Assembly: GCA_009780035.1 (NCBI GenBank)
Contig: WRAU01000001.1
Coordinates: 186,001 to 250,000 of the forward strand
DNA: 64,000 bases
Direction: 5' to 3'
Source of the DNA: Alphaproteobacteria bacterium
Lineage (GTDB): Bacteria > Pseudomonadota > Alphaproteobacteria > WRAU01 > Hepatincolaceae
This document shows, piece after piece, positions 60,035 through 64,000 of the stretch. The number at the start of each line of letters is the position of its first letter. Position 1 is the stretch's first letter. Below the pieces are notes generated by a model that saw only the letters and a list, made by a program, of their open reading frames with translations, had not been told where the DNA came from and searched no databases. The translations under genes and the position numbers were made by a program.

Positions 60035-60836
60035 TTTATATTTCCATTTGCCTGCCATAAAAACAAACCTTAAAACCATTAATAGGGGTGCGGTTGATTG
60101 CCTTAATTATGCAGATAACCAGCAGTGGCAAAGAGTTTTAGAGAGCAGCAATATTTTAAGTTTAAATTTAAATAGCGGCGAATTGCAGGCTAGCCAAGAT
60201 ATTAGCTTATATAAAATTTATTCGCTTTTAGGACTGCAAGATAAACAATATATTTTTGAAGAATATAAATCGCACTTTAGTGATAATCAGTATCAAGCCT
60301 TGCGGAAATTTCAGCATATGTCTGTGCCGCAATATGATACGCCATTTGAGGGATTAACTCAAATTATTTTCGGTCAGCAAGTTGCTGTAGCCGTTGCTAA
60401 TAAACAGCGAATGAGTTTTGTGCAAGCAATGGGGATAAAATATAATGATAATTTATATCAATATCCGCAGCTCCAAAATATCCAAGAAGAGCAGGTTAAT
60501 GCTATGGCAATTAGCGGCAATAAAAAGAAATCGCTTTTGGCAATCACAGAATATTTTTTAAATAATAAGACAGAAAGTTTAGATATAAAACAATTGCAAG
60601 AACAGCTTATTGCTTTATTCGGCATTGGGCAGTGGAGCGTTGATTGGTTTTTGCTGCGGTGTGCTAGTCAAATACATATTATTCCCTCTGGAGATTTACA
60701 GATAAGAAAAGTGTTTGCCAAGTTTTTTAATAACCCAGACTTCATGGATTCTAAAAAATTAAAAGAGTTAGAAAAAACTTTTTATCCCATCGGCGGATTG
60801 TTAGCTCATTGTTTGCTATTAAATAATAATTGTTGA
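60021..60836 (+). CDS. AlkA-type DNA-3-methyladenine glycosylase (HhH-GPD)
   Basis: 271 residues. The FEGLTQIIFGQQVAVAVANKQ segment is typical of the family core, the helix-hairpin-helix is at ALFGIGQWSVDWF (198-210), and the catalytic aspartate is D225 in PSGDLQIRK. It excises alkylated bases in DNA repair. An N-terminal AlkA-like region is present. It overlaps the exporter by 14 bases and the convergent RpiR gene by 31, so it is probably transcribed with the microcin-like genes. A second role in self-protection is conceivable but unsupported. Confidence 0.82.
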   Translation: MQKFNLYFHLPAIKTNLKTINRGAVDCLNYADNQQWQRVLESSNILSLNLNSGELQASQDISLYKIYSLLGLQDKQYIFEEYKSHFSDNQYQALRKFQHMSVPQYDTPFEGLTQIIFGQQVAVAVANKQRMSFVQAMGIKYNDNLYQYPQLQNIQEEQVNAMAISGNKKKSLLAITEYFLNNKTESLDIKQLQEQLIALFGIGQWSVDWFLLRCASQIHIIPSGDLQIRKVFAKFFNNPDFMDSKKLKELEKTFYPIGGLLAHCLLLNNNC

Positions 60837-61582
60837 ATAAAAAAATCAATTATAAAAAAAATCATGCTGTTATAATTAATAGTATGTAATTTAGGGCTAG
60901 AATAGTTATTGGCAATTATTTTAATATTAATATCAGATATATTCGCCAAAGAATTAGGCTGATGCGTGGTTAAGGAAACAATAGGGAGGTGTAAATTATG
61001 GGCTTTTTTTGCTTTATTTATAACTGCATCGGTTTCTCCAGACTGCGATACTAAAATAATGCCGTCGCTATTTTTTAAATCAGCAGCTTCTCTTTCTTCA
61101 GAACTTACTAAATCAATATTATTAATTATTATTCCTATCTTTCCTAATTGAATGGCAAAATAACGGGCTATTAAATTAGAAATTCCCTCGCCGTAAATTA
61201 GTATTTTTTTCCTGCTAATTAATAATTCTGCCAAATTATTAAAATTTAAGGCGTTTAATTCAATATTTTTTTGAGATAAATAGTGAATCATTTTAGTATA
61301 ATCATTAATTTCCTGCTGTTTAGAAAATGAATTTTTTCCGCTAATAATATTAACAATGTATAGCTTAGTATCATTAAACCCATTGAAACCTATTTTTTTG
61401 CCGAATCTTACTAAAGATACACTAGAAATTTTAAGATAATTAGCACACTTTCTAACACTTAAGTCTGCAATATTGTTATTGCATGCGCACTTATATAAAT
61501 AGCTGCAGATTTTTACATCTTTTTCTTTAAATGGCTTAGGCGATAGTTCTTGCAGGTGGTTTATAAGCTCTTGCAGCTCCAT
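60806..61582 (-). CDS. RpiR-family transcriptional regulator (HTH plus SIS)
   Basis: 258 residues. The N-terminal helix-turn-helix (DLSVRKCANYLKISSVSLVRFGKKIGFNGFNDTKLYIV) is typical of RpiR, followed by an SIS sugar-phosphate-binding domain (ILIYGEGISNLIARYFAIQLGKIG, IILVSQSGETDAVINKAKKAH). It is divergent from the alpha-glucoside PTS gene and probably controls that operon through the palindrome at 61600-61620. GlvR/MalR-type repressors of the family bind sugar phosphates as inducers. The 3' end overlaps alkA. Confidence 0.88.
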   Translation of the reverse strand: MELQELINHLQELSPKPFKEKDVKICSYLYKCACNNNIADLSVRKCANYLKISSVSLVRFGKKIGFNGFNDTKLYIVNIISGKNSFSKQQEINDYTKMIHYLSQKNIELNALNFNNLAELLISRKKILIYGEGISNLIARYFAIQLGKIGIIINNIDLVSSEEREAADLKNSDGIILVSQSGETDAVINKAKKAHNLHLPIVSLTTHQPNSLANISDINIKIIANNYSSPKLHTINYNSMIFFIIDFFIQQLLFNSKQ

Positions 61583-61599
61583 AGCAGATCTCCTTTATA

Positions 61600-61620
61600 A
61601 ATATGAAACTGTTTCATATT
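61600..61620. promoter_or_regulatory. Likely RpiR operator
   Basis: A perfect palindrome, AATATGAAAC-T-GTTTCATATT in its core ten-base arms, lies 18 bases upstream of the rpiR ATG and about 108 before the PTS ATG. RpiR-family operators are typically TGAAA...TTTCA. A further TGAAAC half site lies at about 61636. Confidence 0.6.
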
Positions 61621-61727
61621 TAACATTCAAAAAATGAAACTATAAGCAAAACATAACGCATAATAGACATTTTAGCAAATAAATAGCACAATTAATGTAT
61701 TAGAAATTTAAACAAAAGGAGAAACAA

Positions 61728-63290
61728 ATGCTAGAGAAACTACAAAGATTCGGAGCAGCTATGTTTGTGCCAGTGCTATTGTTTCCTTTCGTTGGGATAC
61801 TTTTGGCGGTTCTTATTGTATTTCAAAATCCGCAGCTAGTTGGCAGCCTTGCCGATCCTGCTGGTATGGTTTTTAAAATTAATAAAGTGCTAGAAAGCGG
61901 CGCATGGGCGGTATTTATTCACATGCCTATACTTTTTGCCATCGGCTTGCCAATTATGCTGGCAAAAAAAGCTCAAGCCCGTGCAGTGTTGGTAGCTTTT
62001 ATTACTTTTATAACTTTTCAATATTTTATTAATGCTATCCTCACCATGTGGGGAAGCACTTTTGGGGTAGATTTTACGGCAGAGGTTGGCGGCACTAGCG
62101 GACTTACCTATATTGCCGGTATTAAAACATTAGATACCAGCATTATCGGCGGGATTGTTATTTCTGGTATTGTGGTTTGGTTGCATAACCGCTTTTTTGA
62201 TACTAAATTGCCAGATTTTTTGGGAATTTTTCAAGGAGCATCTTTTGTAACCATTGTCGCTTTTTTTGCCATGCTGCCAATGGCTCTTTTAACCTGTATT
62301 ATTTGGCCTATAATCCAGCATGGAATTTTAAATTTACAAGGTTTTTTAATTACCAGCGGCAGTCTAGGAGTATTTATTTACACATTTTTAGAAAGAATCT
62401 TAATTCCAACCGGATTGCACCATTTTATTTACGGACCTTTTATGTTCGGACCAGCAGTAGTAGAGGGCGGTATTGTGCAGTATTATTTGGCACATTTGCA
62501 AGAGTTTGCTAACTATCAAGGCAATCTTAAAGATATTTTTCCAGAAGGAGGTTTTGCATTGCATGGCAGCTCTAAACTTTGGGGGCTTCCAGGTGCGGCT
62601 TTGGCTATGTATTTTACCGCACGCCCAGAAAACCGCAAAATATTATCAGGGTTATTAATATCAGCCACATTAACCTCAGTGCTGGCAGGAATTACTGAAC
62701 CGATAGAATTTACCTTTCTTTTTGTTGCTCCTATTTTATTTGTGGTACATGCTTTTTTAGCAGCCATATTAGCAACAACCATGTATTATTTTGGCGTAGT
62801 TGGCAATATGAGTAATGGGATTATAGAAAACTTGGCGGTTAACTGGATTCCCATGTTTCATAATCATGCAGGTATGATTGCTACGCAGTTTATTATCGGA
62901 CTATCATTTACTGTCATTTATTATTTTGTTTTTAGATATATGATTTTAAAATTTAATCTGCAAACTCCTGGAAGAGGGGAAATGATTGATACGAAATTAT
63001 ATAAAAAGGACGATTATAAAAATAGATTGCAAGATAACAACCCCTTCCAAGAAAAAGCTGCTATTTATTTAGAGCTGCTTGGCGGAGTTGATAATATTGT
63101 AAGTGTATCTAATTGTGCTACCCGCTTGCGAGTAGCTGTGGGGGACGAAAAACTGGTAGCAGGCGAAGAAGATTTTAAAAAGGCAGGAGCTCATGGTTTG
63201 TATCAAAAAGGCAGTAGCGTTCAGGTAATAATTGGGTTGGATGTATCAAATATTAAGGAGGAATTCCAAAACCTAATAACTTATAAATAA
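61728..63290 (+). CDS. PTS alpha-glucoside transporter EIICB
   Basis: 520 residues. The EIIC membrane domain has about ten hydrophobic segments and the conserved GITEPIEFTFLF, and the C-terminal EIIB carries the phosphocysteine C463 in VSNCATRLRV. The order C-B and the GH4 hydrolase next to it match GlvC/MalP-type systems that import and phosphorylate maltose-like sugars. Ribosome-binding site AAAGGAG. No EIIA is seen in the window, so a shared EIIA must serve it. The stop abuts the palindromic element at 63291. Confidence 0.9.
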   Translation: MLEKLQRFGAAMFVPVLLFPFVGILLAVLIVFQNPQLVGSLADPAGMVFKINKVLESGAWAVFIHMPILFAIGLPIMLAKKAQARAVLVAFITFITFQYFINAILTMWGSTFGVDFTAEVGGTSGLTYIAGIKTLDTSIIGGIVISGIVVWLHNRFFDTKLPDFLGIFQGASFVTIVAFFAMLPMALLTCIIWPIIQHGILNLQGFLITSGSLGVFIYTFLERILIPTGLHHFIYGPFMFGPAVVEGGIVQYYLAHLQEFANYQGNLKDIFPEGGFALHGSSKLWGLPGAALAMYFTARPENRKILSGLLISATLTSVLAGITEPIEFTFLFVAPILFVVHAFLAAILATTMYYFGVVGNMSNGIIENLAVNWIPMFHNHAGMIATQFIIGLSFTVIYYFVFRYMILKFNLQTPGRGEMIDTKLYKKDDYKNRLQDNNPFQEKAAIYLELLGGVDNIVSVSNCATRLRVAVGDEKLVAGEEDFKKAGAHGLYQKGSSVQVIIGLDVSNIKEEFQNLITYK

Positions 63291-63391
63291 GTTTTGGTCT
63301 TTTTGCATTTCTATCACTTGCTGGACATCTCACATACTACGGGTATGCTACGATGTCCAGCTCATGATATGAAAGCAAAAATCCTCAAAAC
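63291..63391. repeat. Palindromic intergenic element, family 2 (copy b)
   Basis: Begins immediately after the PTS stop. GTTTTG pairs with CAAAAC, TTTTTGC with GCAAAAA, CTGGACATC with GATGTCCAG and CATAC with GTATG. Compared with 55856-55957 the loops and overall layout are shared (TTTCTAT on the left, CTCATGATAT on the right) but several arm bases differ in matched pairs. It may lower read-through into the downstream hydrolase gene. Confidence 0.82.
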
Positions 63392-63398
63392 TTGTTGA

Positions 63399-64000
<602 letters not shown>

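Noticed and set aside
61600-61620. Calling the AATATGAAAC palindrome a terminator
   Set aside because: It lies in the divergent promoter region between rpiR and the PTS gene and has no T run; an operator fits better.

Overview
The window is a gene-dense, very AT-rich piece of bacterial chromosome. It reads as a host-associated alphaproteobacterium. Supporting signs are the rodZ-like/ispG/hisS/prfA/prmC block, the divergent pair of a DUF6476-like gene and rluD, a DUF486 protein, ubiG and an NDUFAF5-like methyltransferase, together with short intergenic spaces, many single-copy housekeeping genes, long intergenic palindromes reminiscent of rickettsial palindromic elements, and several unrelated outer-membrane proteins. 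An uncultured Rickettsiales/Holosporales-type symbiont (for example a Hepatincola-like lineage) would fit. That placement is inference from gene content; no rRNA or tRNA gene is visible in the window.

Layout. 1-12.2 kb: housekeeping genes (sfsA, comF, grxC, ubiG, a FabK-like flavoprotein, rodZ-like, ispG, dctA, hisS, prfA, prmC) with two striking palindromes flanking ispG. 12.2-14.4 kb: a two-gene outer-membrane-protein operon behind a promoter whose spacer contains a ten-C run. 14.4-22 kb: rplM-rpsI, a flavodoxin-fold oxidoreductase, a lipoprotein, feoAB and two tandem porins. 22-39.3 kb: aspS-xseB-ispA-dxs, two unknown exported or membrane genes, a U32 protein, dCMP deaminase, rnhA, yqgE, a membrane-heavy M23 peptidase, an RlmD/TrmA-like methyltransferase and an M16 protease. 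39.3-43.4 kb: a second copy of the two-gene outer-membrane operon, with the same C-tract promoter, then another barrel protein carrying a Cys/Pro/Asp repeat. 43.4-53.8 kb: rluD, rpmG, two SRPBCC proteins, RNase R with an FG/RG-rich N-terminus, topA and dprA.

53.8-64 kb is the accessory end. It holds a promoter-hairpin unit that may be a small RNA, a HEPN/Abi-type defence protein, pepE, a DcuC-type transporter, a compact microcin C-like cluster (17-residue peptide gene, attenuator-like hairpin, MccB-type adenylating enzyme, MFS exporter, and an overlapping AlkA-type glycosylase), and an alpha-glucoside PTS operon with its RpiR regulator and a GH4 hydrolase running off the right edge.

The most interesting system is the peptide/MccB/MFS cluster at 57.6-60.0 kb. 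Gene order, the attenuator-like hairpin after the peptide gene and the sequence of the enzyme all match microcin C operons. However, the peptide ends in Gly, while known MccA peptides end in Asn, and no classical mccE/mccF immunity gene is seen. Next in interest are the two paralogous outer-membrane operons whose promoters look phase-variable, and the two palindrome families whose stems differ in sequence between copies yet stay paired.

No stretch longer than about 300 bases is without a gene.
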